NCBI RefSeq assembly: GCF_040654195.1
Contig: NZ_JBFAHM010000006.1
Location: forward strand, 186,001 to 250,000
DNA: 64,000 nucleotides
Origin: Hamadaea sp013361475
GTDB taxonomy: Bacteria > Actinomycetota > Actinomycetes > Mycobacteriales > Micromonosporaceae
Direction: 5' to 3'
Shown in pieces: positions 25,939 through 32,385 of this stretch (position 1 is the stretch's first letter; the number at the start of each line of letters is the position of its first letter). The notes beneath the pieces are model-generated. The model ran no database searches and had not been told where the DNA came from. It saw only the letters and a list, made by a program, of their open reading frames with translations. Both the position numbers and the translations under genes were made by a program.

Positions 25939-26420
25939 CGCCGGGCCAGCCGCCGTACGGCGATCGACGCCACGAGGAGGAGGGAGCCGGTGATCAGCAG
26001 CGTGGCGGACGGGCCGCGCATCGTCGAGCCGCCGCCGCCCATCGGGCCGAGGACGGTGGCGACGGTGACGGTCGCCGTGAAGCCGGTGCCGTCGCCGCAG
26101 GTGCCGCCGAGCGCGTACGTGCCGGGTTGGGTCTCGGCCGGGATGGTCAGCGTGACCGACCATTCCCGCGGGTTCTTCGCCGAGGCGAGCATCGGCATGT
26201 TCGAGGCCCCGTCGAGGCTGGTGGCCGAGATCGATGCGCTGCGCACGCCGGCCGGGCAGGTGGCGACGACGTCCACTTGCGCGCCGGGGCGTACCGGATT
26301 CGGGTCGACTTGGGCGTCCTCCGCCCAGGCGACGGCCGGCAGCGCCAAGAAGAAGACGACGGTGAGGACCAAACCGAGCAGAGCGCCCGCGACGAGCCGG
26401 AACGGCAGCGCAGCGCTCAT
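25935..26420 (-). CDS. Secreted protein with C-terminal anchor, sortase-linked
   Basis: 161 aa. The signal peptide MSAALPFRLVAGALLGLVLT ends near AVAWA. A single beta domain follows (VDPNPVRPGAQVDVVATCPA... to GTCGDGTGFTATVTVAT) with one Cys pair. The C-terminus has a glycine stretch (PMGGGG), a hydrophobic helix (ATLLITGSLLLVASIA) and VRRLARR, the shape of a sortase sorting signal, but no LPXTG. The start at 26420 has AAGGGA at a good distance; a second start at 26438 is possible. It overlaps the sortase start by four bases, an operon of substrate and enzyme. Confidence 0.8.
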   Translation of the reverse strand: MSAALPFRLVAGALLGLVLTVVFFLALPAVAWAEDAQVDPNPVRPGAQVDVVATCPAGVRSASISATSLDGASNMPMLASAKNPREWSVTLTIPAETQPGTYALGGTCGDGTGFTATVTVATVLGPMGGGGSTMRGPSATLLITGSLLLVASIAVRRLARR

Positions 26421-26537
26421 AGCGGTCCCTTTCGCCATGGACACGTCGGCCCCGAACGAGCTGGCACATCCGACAATAAGCGCAACAACCGCGCCAATAC
26501 CGTGTTTCGCGAGAAATCCTCGAGGGGGACGTCCACT

Positions 26538-27734
26538 ATGATCATCGACGTGCCCCGTACTGTGACGCTGGCCCTGCTGGACGACGACGGCGCTCCACTC
26601 GGCGCGCTGCCGCCGGTCGAGGTCGAGGTCCCGTGGTGGCAGGAGACCGCGAGCGTGATCGCGGCCGTCCAGGAGCGCTTCGGCGTCGAGGTCGCCGTCC
26701 TGCGCCTGCTGCACGCCCCGGAGCTCTTCCCCGGCGGCGAGGTCACGTACCTGGCGCAGACCGGGCCGCTCTCGGCCGGCGAACTGCCGGCCACCCGAGC
26801 CATCGACGTGGATCTGAATGATCACCCGTTGCGGCCCGACTACGCCAAGCCCGGCGGGCCGGACCGCAGCCTCGACTGGGCCGCCGAGCAGCTGCACGAG
26901 CTCGAGTTCGGGCCGATCGGGGCGGCGACCCAGATGCGTACCTGGAATCTGAGCGCGATCTGGCGGCTGGAGGCGGCCGCCGGCACGGTCTGGCTCAAGC
27001 AGGTCCCGGCGTTCTTCGCCCACGAGCCGGTGGTGCTGCGCTGGCTGGCCGCCGAGGGGTTCGGCTTGTCCGTGCCCATCCAGCTGGCCACCGACGGCAG
27101 CCGGATGCTGCTCGCCGACCTGCCCGGGGTGGATCTCTACGCGGCCGGGCTCGGCGTCCGCGCCTCGATCGCCGCGACGCACCACCACGTCCAGGTCGAG
27201 GCGGCGGCGCAGGCCACGCGGTTGATCGGGCTCGGCGTCCCGGACCTTCGCGGCCCCCGCCTGACCGAGGTCGTCACTCGCGTCACCCAGTGGTATGCGG
27301 AAAGCGACCCGGCGCTCGACGCGCTCGTCGCGGGCCTGCCCGACCGGTGGGCCGCGATCGACGCGTGCGGACTGCCGGACACCCTCGTCCACGGGGATCT
27401 GCACCCCGGCAACGCCCGCGGCGACGAGGTCCACCAAGCCGTCCTGGACTGGGGCGACTCGTTCGTCGGGCACCCCGGCTTCGACATCCTGCGGCTGACC
27501 GAGCGGGTCAGCGAGCCCGAGGGGGCCGCGTTGATCGAGGCTTGGGCCGCCCGCTGGCAGCACGCCGTGCCGGGCTGCGACCCGGTCAAGGCGATCGATC
27601 TCCTGCGCCCCGTGGCCGCCCTGCGCAACGCCGCCACCTACGCCCGGTTCCTGGCCAACATCGAGCCGTCGGAGCATCCATACCACGCCGGGGACGTGCC
27701 GTTCTGGCTCCACCAGGCGGCTCTCGCCGCCTGA
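26538..27734 (+). CDS. Aminoglycoside phosphotransferase (APH)-family protein
   Basis: 398 aa. The C-terminal two thirds hold the kinase-like fold: LVHGDLHPGNAR (catalytic Asp), LDWGDSFVGHPGFD (metal Asp). Residues 1-100 (TLALLDDDGAPLGALPPVEV...) are an extra N-terminal domain, possibly Nudix-like but without a Nudix box. The substrate is unknown; many such proteins phosphorylate small alcohols or amino sugars rather than antibiotics. The ATG at 26538 has GAGGGGG upstream. Its last bases run into the trpS leader region, so trpS has its own promoter close behind. Confidence 0.82.
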   Translation: MIIDVPRTVTLALLDDDGAPLGALPPVEVEVPWWQETASVIAAVQERFGVEVAVLRLLHAPELFPGGEVTYLAQTGPLSAGELPATRAIDVDLNDHPLRPDYAKPGGPDRSLDWAAEQLHELEFGPIGAATQMRTWNLSAIWRLEAAAGTVWLKQVPAFFAHEPVVLRWLAAEGFGLSVPIQLATDGSRMLLADLPGVDLYAAGLGVRASIAATHHHVQVEAAAQATRLIGLGVPDLRGPRLTEVVTRVTQWYAESDPALDALVAGLPDRWAAIDACGLPDTLVHGDLHPGNARGDEVHQAVLDWGDSFVGHPGFDILRLTERVSEPEGAALIEAWAARWQHAVPGCDPVKAIDLLRPVAALRNAATYARFLANIEPSEHPYHAGDVPFWLHQAALAA

Positions 27735-27747
27735 CCGCTCCGGCTGC

Positions 27748-27849
27748 TATGGTTGATCACATGGACTCTCGCGTCCTCATTCTGTACCGATGGCGGCTGT
27801 CGACGTTCTCCAGCTGATCCATCCGTACCACCCTTTTCTCTTTTTCTTT
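27748..27849 (+). promoter_or_regulatory. Leader-peptide attenuator of trpS
   Basis: TATGGT (27748-27753) is a good -10, and the leader ATG (27761) follows 7 bases later, so the leader would be translated from the first base of the RNA. GATGG and CCATC (27789-27793, 27819-27823) plus GCTG and CAGC (27796-27799, 27811-27814) pair into a hairpin. The T-rich stretch 27834-27849 lies 10 nt downstream. The only Trp codon (27791-27793) is in the left arm, so a ribosome stalled there would open the hairpin. Confidence 0.55.
27761..27817 (+). CDS. Trp leader peptide, 18 aa
   Basis: The short frame reads MDSRVLILYRWRLSTFSS. It holds a single Trp codon, at position 11, next to two Arg codons. It starts just after a TANNNT box, without a ribosome binding site, and stops 81 bp before trpS. 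The peptide has no other recognisable role. Ribosome-mediated attenuation of an inducible tryptophanyl-tRNA synthetase is known in Streptomyces; here it is inferred from layout. Confidence 0.55.
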   Translation: MDSRVLILYRWRLSTFSS

Positions 27850-27898
27850 CCGCGCGTGGCCGCAGTGTGCCCGTGCGCCCTCGAAAGGCTTCCCTGCC

Positions 27899-28945
27899 AT
27901 GTCTGAGAACGTCATGCTCACCGGCGACCGTCCCACCGGCAAACTGCACCTCGGTCACTACGTCGGCAGCATCGCCAACCGCGTACGCCTGCAGCACGCG
28001 TACCAAAGCTTCTTCATCATCGCGGACCTGCACATGCTGACCACCAAGAACAGTCGCGCGGACATCGAGCGATCGGCCGGCAACGCGCGGGACATGGTGC
28101 TGGACATGCTCGCGGCCGGGATCGAGCCGGAGACCGCGACCTTCTACCTCCAGTCGGCCATCCCCGAGGTCGGCGACCTGAACACGCTGTTCCAGAACCT
28201 CGTGACGGTCCCCCGGCTGGAGCGGGTCCCGTCGTTGAAGGACATGGCCCGGGACTCCGGCAAGGAGGAGATGCCCTACGGCCTGCTCGGCTACCCGGTG
28301 CTGCAGGCGGCCGACATCCTGTGTGTGAAGGCGAACGCCGTCCCCGTGGGCAAGGACAACGCCGCGCACGTCGAGGTCACCCGGGAGATCGCCCGACGGT
28401 TCAACCACCTTTACGGCGACACGTTCCCGGTGCCGGAGCTGATCCACGCCGACGTGCCGACGCTGGTCGGCACGGACGGGCAGGCGAAGATGAGCAAGAG
28501 CATCGGCAACACCGTCCTGCTCTCCGACGACGCCACCTCGGTACGCCGGAAGGTCATGGGCATGTACACCGACCCGGATCGGGTGCGCGCCGACATCCCG
28601 GGCAAGGTCGACGGCAACCCGGTCTTCATCTACCACGATGCTTTCAACGACGACAAGGCGCAGGTCGAGGACTTGAAGGAGCGTTACCGCACCGGCCGGG
28701 TCGGCGACGTCGAGGTGAAGGAGAAGCTCGCCACGGCGCTCAACAGGTTTCTCGACCCGATGCGCGAGCGCCGCGCCAAGTACGCCGACGAGCCGGGTCT
28801 GGTCGACCGCCTGATCGTCGAGGGCACCGAGCGTACGCGGGAAGTGGTGCGGCAGACCGTCTTCGACGCCCGCAAGGCGATGGGGCTGACCTCGACGTTC
28901 CAGGCCATCCGCCGGAAAGCGCAGGCGGCTACGAAGTCACGGTGA
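27899..28945 (+). CDS. trpS: Tryptophan--tRNA ligase
   Basis: 348 aa class I synthetase that attaches Trp to tRNA-Trp. The HIGH-type motif is KLHLGHYVGS near residue 15; KMSKS is at residues 197-201 in TDGQAKMSKSIGN. The GDRPTGKLHLGHYVG N-terminus and YPVLQAADILC match bacterial TrpRS. The ATG has GAAAGG upstream. Expression is probably under the leader attenuator at 27748. Actinomycetes can carry a second, antibiotic-resistant TrpRS; I cannot tell from this window whether this is the housekeeping or the inducible type. The 3' end overlaps the lipoprotein gene by 17 bp. Confidence 0.95.
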   Translation: MSENVMLTGDRPTGKLHLGHYVGSIANRVRLQHAYQSFFIIADLHMLTTKNSRADIERSAGNARDMVLDMLAAGIEPETATFYLQSAIPEVGDLNTLFQNLVTVPRLERVPSLKDMARDSGKEEMPYGLLGYPVLQAADILCVKANAVPVGKDNAAHVEVTREIARRFNHLYGDTFPVPELIHADVPTLVGTDGQAKMSKSIGNTVLLSDDATSVRRKVMGMYTDPDRVRADIPGKVDGNPVFIYHDAFNDDKAQVEDLKERYRTGRVGDVEVKEKLATALNRFLDPMRERRAKYADEPGLVDRLIVEGTERTREVVRQTVFDARKAMGLTSTFQAIRRKAQAATKSR

Positions 28946-29342
28946 CCTTGATGGTCTGGGGCGTGGCCGGTCCACGCCCCGGGCCGGGGTCGCAGGCGTC
29001 GAGGCCGGACCGGTAGCAGTAGCGGAAGACCAGTTCGGTCTCCCCCACGCCGACCGCCTTCACCTCGTAGCTCAGCTTCCCGCCGCAGCCGACCTCGCCG
29101 CCCCGGCAGTCCGAGTCGTACTCGCGCCGGGGTTCGGCGACGACTGCGCGGTCGCCGGACTCGACGACGTACCACGAGTCGCCGATCGACGCGTTGACCG
29201 CGCCGATGTCGATCGACAGGGTCTGTCCCTTCTCGAGGGTCACCGATCCCACGTCCACCCCGACGTGCTCGGTGGACGAGCAGCCGGACAGGGCGAGCGC
29301 CAGGACGGCGGCGGGCAGGGCGGTCAGCTGACGCGGTCGCAT
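28929..29342 (-). CDS. Lipoprotein, possibly chagasin/I42-like fold
   Basis: 137 aa. The signal peptide MRPRQLTALPAAVLALALSG is followed by the lipidated Cys21. The mature part has the pattern V-x-L-x-x-G-Q-T-L-S-I-D at the start, a Cys-rich middle (SDCRGGEVGCGGKL) and VGETELVFRYCYR near the end, which resembles the Ig-like chagasin (I42) inhibitor layout, with four Cys (two likely disulphides). The family call is tentative. Convergent with trpS, with 17 bp of overlap. Confidence 0.65.
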   Translation of the reverse strand: MRPRQLTALPAAVLALALSGCSSTEHVGVDVGSVTLEKGQTLSIDIGAVNASIGDSWYVVESGDRAVVAEPRREYDSDCRGGEVGCGGKLSYEVKAVGVGETELVFRYCYRSGLDACDPGPGRGPATPQTIKVTVTS

Positions 29343-29472
29343 GCCGCAGATTGTGGCCCATCGACGCCAGCCGCCCGGTGGTCTCCCGGGCCCGCCTGCA
29401 CCCGGCGGTTTCACGCGCTGTTCACGTCCTGGTGGAATGTCGGTATCCCCGCTGCCCAGTGGCTACGGAAAA

Positions 29473-30873
29473 GTGATCGAGGTGACTTCCTCCGTTTCCC
29501 GCCGCGGCGTACTGCGGGCCTCCGCCGCCGGCGGCCTCGGAATCGCCCTGAGCGGCAGCATCCCCGCCATCGCCGGCCCGGCCGCGGCGCACGCACCCGC
29601 CGCGGGCTACGGCCCGCTCATCCCCGATCCAGCCGGCCTGCTCGCCCTGCCCGCCGGGTTCGCCTACACCGTCGTCGCGTACGCCGGGCAGACGCGCCTG
29701 GAGACCGGCCAGGTCACGCCCAGCGACGCCGACGGCACCGCGTTCTTCCGGGGCCACCGGGGCGCGGGCGCGTTGGTCAACAACCATGAGATCGGCGGCA
29801 GCGAGCCGTTCCGCGTACCGGCGCTGGCCGGGCTCACCTTCGACCCCGGCGCAGGCGGTGGCACGACCACCATCGACGTCGACCCGGACGGCAACCGCAT
29901 CGGCGAATACGTCTCCCTCGCCGGGACGCACAACAACTGCGCCGGCGGGCGTACGCCGTGGAACACCTGGCTGACCTGCGAGGAGACCGAGCAGCGCAAG
30001 GGCGGGGTCTACCTGCAGGACCACGGCTACGTCTTCGAGGTCGACCCGTTCGACCGGGAGGCGAACTTCGATCCGGTGCCGCTGAAGTTCCTCGGCCGGT
30101 ACTCGCACGAGGCGGTCGCGGTGAACCCGCGCAGCAACGAGATCTACCTGACCGAGGACGCCTCCGGCCCGCTCGGCCTCTACTTCCGCTGGACTCCGCC
30201 GCGCGGGTTCCAGGGCCGCAAGGGAGCCTTGCGGGAGCTTGCACTCAGCGACGGCGGTGCGACCGCCGGCCGTCTCCAGGCGATGCGTGCCCGCCACGGC
30301 GACACGCACGTCAAGGATCTCTCCGAGGCGACCAAACCCGGTACGCGGTACAAGGTGGACTGGGTGGACGTGCCCGATCGGGACGCCCGGACGGTCTCGG
30401 TCCGCAAGCAGTTCACCGACGACGAGGTGACCCGCAGCCGCAAGCTCGAGGGCGCCTGGTGGGGCGACGGCGGCGCGTACTTCGTCGCCAGCTACGCCCG
30501 GGCCGACGACGGCAGCGTCAACGAACACGACGGGCAGGTCTGGTTCTACGACCCCGAGAGCGAGACGATCACGCTCAAGACGATCTTCGGCGTGAACCCC
30601 GACCCGAGTGCCGAGGGGAACTTCGACGGGCCGGACAACATCACCGTCTCCCCCTACGGCGGGGTCATCCTCGCCGAGGACGGCGAAGGGCTGTCTCACC
30701 TCGTCGGGGTGGACGAGCACGGCACGGCGTTCGCGCTCGCCCGCAACGAGCTCAACGACAGCGAGTTCACCGGGCCGACGTTCAGCCCGGACGGCCGGAT
30801 CCTCTACGCCAACATCCAGTCGCCCGGGATCGTCTTCGCCATCACCGGCCCGTGGGGCCGGCAGCGCCGCTGA
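29473..30873 (+). CDS. PhoX-family (DUF839) Tat-exported phosphatase
   Basis: 466 aa. The twin-arginine signal SRRGVLRASAAGGLGIAL is followed by the mature chain from about AAAHA. PhoX enzymes hydrolyse phosphomonoesters using Fe and Ca; family hallmarks seen are NNHEIGG, CAGGRTPWNTWLTCEET, YSHEAVAVNP and LTEDASG, and the late LAEDGEG block. Tat export fits its cofactor needs. GTG starts at 29473 and 29482 are both possible. No PHO box was found by eye. A perfect 26-bp-arm hairpin begins 8 bp after the stop. Confidence 0.88.
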   Translation: MIEVTSSVSRRGVLRASAAGGLGIALSGSIPAIAGPAAAHAPAAGYGPLIPDPAGLLALPAGFAYTVVAYAGQTRLETGQVTPSDADGTAFFRGHRGAGALVNNHEIGGSEPFRVPALAGLTFDPGAGGGTTTIDVDPDGNRIGEYVSLAGTHNNCAGGRTPWNTWLTCEETEQRKGGVYLQDHGYVFEVDPFDREANFDPVPLKFLGRYSHEAVAVNPRSNEIYLTEDASGPLGLYFRWTPPRGFQGRKGALRELALSDGGATAGRLQAMRARHGDTHVKDLSEATKPGTRYKVDWVDVPDRDARTVSVRKQFTDDEVTRSRKLEGAWWGDGGAYFVASYARADDGSVNEHDGQVWFYDPESETITLKTIFGVNPDPSAEGNFDGPDNITVSPYGGVILAEDGEGLSHLVGVDEHGTAFALARNELNDSEFTGPTFSPDGRILYANIQSPGIVFAITGPWGRQRR

Positions 30874-30880
30874 CGTTTCC

Positions 30881-30953
30881 TGATCATTGCGTCAGCCATG
30901 CTGTTTGAACGGACAAAATGCTCCGCGAAACAGCATGGCTGACGCAATGATCA
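30881..30953. repeat. 73-bp dispersed palindrome, copy 1
   Basis: The left arm, 30881-30906, starts TGATCATTGCGTCAGCC and is a perfect 26-bp inverted repeat of the right arm at 30928-30953. The 21-bp centre contains CGGA...TCCG. A second copy of the same length lies at 40731-40803. It may end the PhoX transcript as well. Confidence 0.85.
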
Positions 30954-30955
30954 CG

Positions 30956-31017
30956 CTAGAGAGCGGGGGGCGCGATGAGCGCGCGGCTAGAGAGCGGCTC
31001 GCGATGAGCGCGCGCGG
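30956..31017. repeat. Two tandem 31-bp repeats
   Basis: CTAGAGAGCGG starts each unit (30956 and 30987); the units share GCGATGAGCGCGCG and are followed by the partial unit TCAGAGGGCGG, which holds the stop of the small ORF at 31018. There is no other content here. Confidence 0.7.
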
Positions 31018-31233
31018 TCAGAGGGCGGCCTGGCAGTCCCGGCGCGGTTCCACGCGGGTCGCGAGGCCGCGGAGCCCGTTCGCGGCCGCCTGCCGGAGCC
31101 CGCCGAATCGGGGTCGCCGGGCAGATGGAGTCCGCTGTGGACGATCGGGGACGACGGGCGCGTCGGGCCTGGCTGAGGCAAGGTGTTCTTCGGTCTGCTG
31201 GCGGGCGAGCACGAACGCAGCGGGGAACTGCAT
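31018..31233 (-). CDS. Possible small gene following the LacI regulator, 71 aa
   Basis: A frame of 71 codons starts at ATG 31233 right behind the LacI stop codon and is preceded by AGGAGG, which itself encodes the last residues of LacI. The peptide begins MQFPAAFVLARQQTEEHL and then becomes Arg/Pro-rich, ending RRDCQAAL. I recognise no family. Strong ribosome binding site and coupling argue for a real gene; the arginine-rich composition and lack of known homologues argue against. Its stop lies at the edge of a tandem repeat. Confidence 0.35.
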   Translation of the reverse strand: MQFPAAFVLARQQTEEHLASARPDAPVVPDRPQRTPSARRPRFGGLRQAAANGLRGLATRVEPRRDCQAAL

Positions 31234-31235
31234 CA

Positions 31236-32306
31236 CTACCTCCTGGACGAGACCGGGCCGGTCGAGGCCCGGACGATCAGTTCGGTGGGCAGGACGACCT
31301 GCCCGGTCGGCGGCCGGCTGTCCGGGTCGAGCAGCAGCTCGCCCGCGATCCGGCCGCGGTCGGCGGCGGGTTGGCGCACGGTCGTGAGACCCGCCGTGGC
31401 GGAATCGGGGATGTCGTCGAAGCCGATCACCGAGACGTCCCGGCCCGGCGCCAGGCCACGCTGGGTCAAGGCGTCGAGCACGCCGAGCGCCAGCAGGTCG
31501 GTCAGCGCCACGATCGCCGTGGGCCGCTCTTCGCGATCCAGGGCGTACGCCGCCGCAGCGGCCCCGTCGGCGCGGGCGTTGCCGGCCGCGTTGACGGTGA
31601 TGACGTCGTCGAAGGGCACTCCGGCCTGGCCGAACGCTTCGGCGTAGCCCCGGAGGCGTTCGCGGCTGACGTAGTACGGCACGGCATCTGGATCGGTCAA
31701 GGAAACCGGATGATTCTCCCGTTCGGGGATCAACCAGTCGCTGACGACGGCGATGTTGCGGTGGCCGAGGCGGATCAAGTGCTCGCCGGCCGCCCGGGTC
31801 GCGGCGGCCTCGTCGATGCCGACGAACAGCCGGCCCTCGTCCCGGTGCTCGCCGGTGACGATGGGCAGGTCGCGTGCTTCGGCCGCCGCCCAGGCGGCAT
31901 GCCAGTCGGGGATGCAGTAGGAGCAGAAGCCGTCCACGACCGCGCTCTGCACCATCGACGCGGCGGTCTCCTCATTGCTCGCCGACAACGGGAGCAGCAG
32001 CAGCCCGGTGTCGTGGCGTTGGGCCGCAGCGGCCAATCCGGCCAGGAACTGCACGGCGAACGGGTCGGTGAAGGCGAACCGCAGGTCGTCGGTGAACAGC
32101 ACGCCGATCGCACCCACCGTCCCGGTACGCAACGAGCGCGCGCCCGGGTGCGGGCCGGTGTAACCGAGGCGGCGGGCGGTCGCCAGGATCTTGTCCCGCA
32201 GGTGCGGGGACAGCTGATCCGGTCGGCTGTACGCATTCGACACCGTGCTGCGGGAGACCCCGAGCTCGTCGGCGATCGTCTGCAACGTCGGCTTCACCGG
32301 TGTCAC
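31236..32306 (-). CDS. LacI-family transcriptional regulator
   Basis: 356 aa. The N-terminal helix-turn-helix is TLQTIADELGVSRSTVSNAY, then RPDQLSPHLRDKILATARRL and a periplasmic-binding-like effector domain (GAIGVLFTDDLRFAFTDP... to FDDIPDSATAGLTTVRQP). The effector is probably a sugar or related small molecule. GTG 32306 is the best start before VTPVKPTLQTI. Two 14-bp operator-like palindromes lie upstream (32348-32380), so it likely represses itself. No obvious transport or catabolic operon adjoins, so the other targets are elsewhere. Confidence 0.92.
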   Translation of the reverse strand: MTPVKPTLQTIADELGVSRSTVSNAYSRPDQLSPHLRDKILATARRLGYTGPHPGARSLRTGTVGAIGVLFTDDLRFAFTDPFAVQFLAGLAAAAQRHDTGLLLLPLSASNEETAASMVQSAVVDGFCSYCIPDWHAAWAAAEARDLPIVTGEHRDEGRLFVGIDEAAATRAAGEHLIRLGHRNIAVVSDWLIPERENHPVSLTDPDAVPYYVSRERLRGYAEAFGQAGVPFDDVITVNAAGNARADGAAAAAYALDREERPTAIVALTDLLALGVLDALTQRGLAPGRDVSVIGFDDIPDSATAGLTTVRQPAADRGRIAGELLLDPDSRPPTGQVVLPTELIVRASTGPVSSRR

Positions 32307-32347
32307 GGCCGACCGCCCTTCCCTCTGGCGATGTTCTCGCACATCTT

Positions 32348-32380
32348 CTGTATCGATCCAGTGCTTCTGAATCGATACAG
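32348..32380. promoter_or_regulatory. Double LacI-type operator
   Basis: CTGTATCGATCCAG (32348-32361) and CTGAATCGATACAG (32367-32380) each fit the palindrome CTG-n-ATCGAT-n-CAG, with centres 19 bp apart; together they also form a 10-bp inverted repeat. They lie 42-74 bp upstream of the LacI start codon, just after the end of the P-type ATPase gene. Confidence 0.7.
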
Positions 32381-32385
32381 TACGC

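Noticed and set aside
26538..27734. Phosphotransferase as an aminoglycoside resistance gene
   Set aside because: The family is broad, the N-terminal domain is atypical and no resistance context is present.
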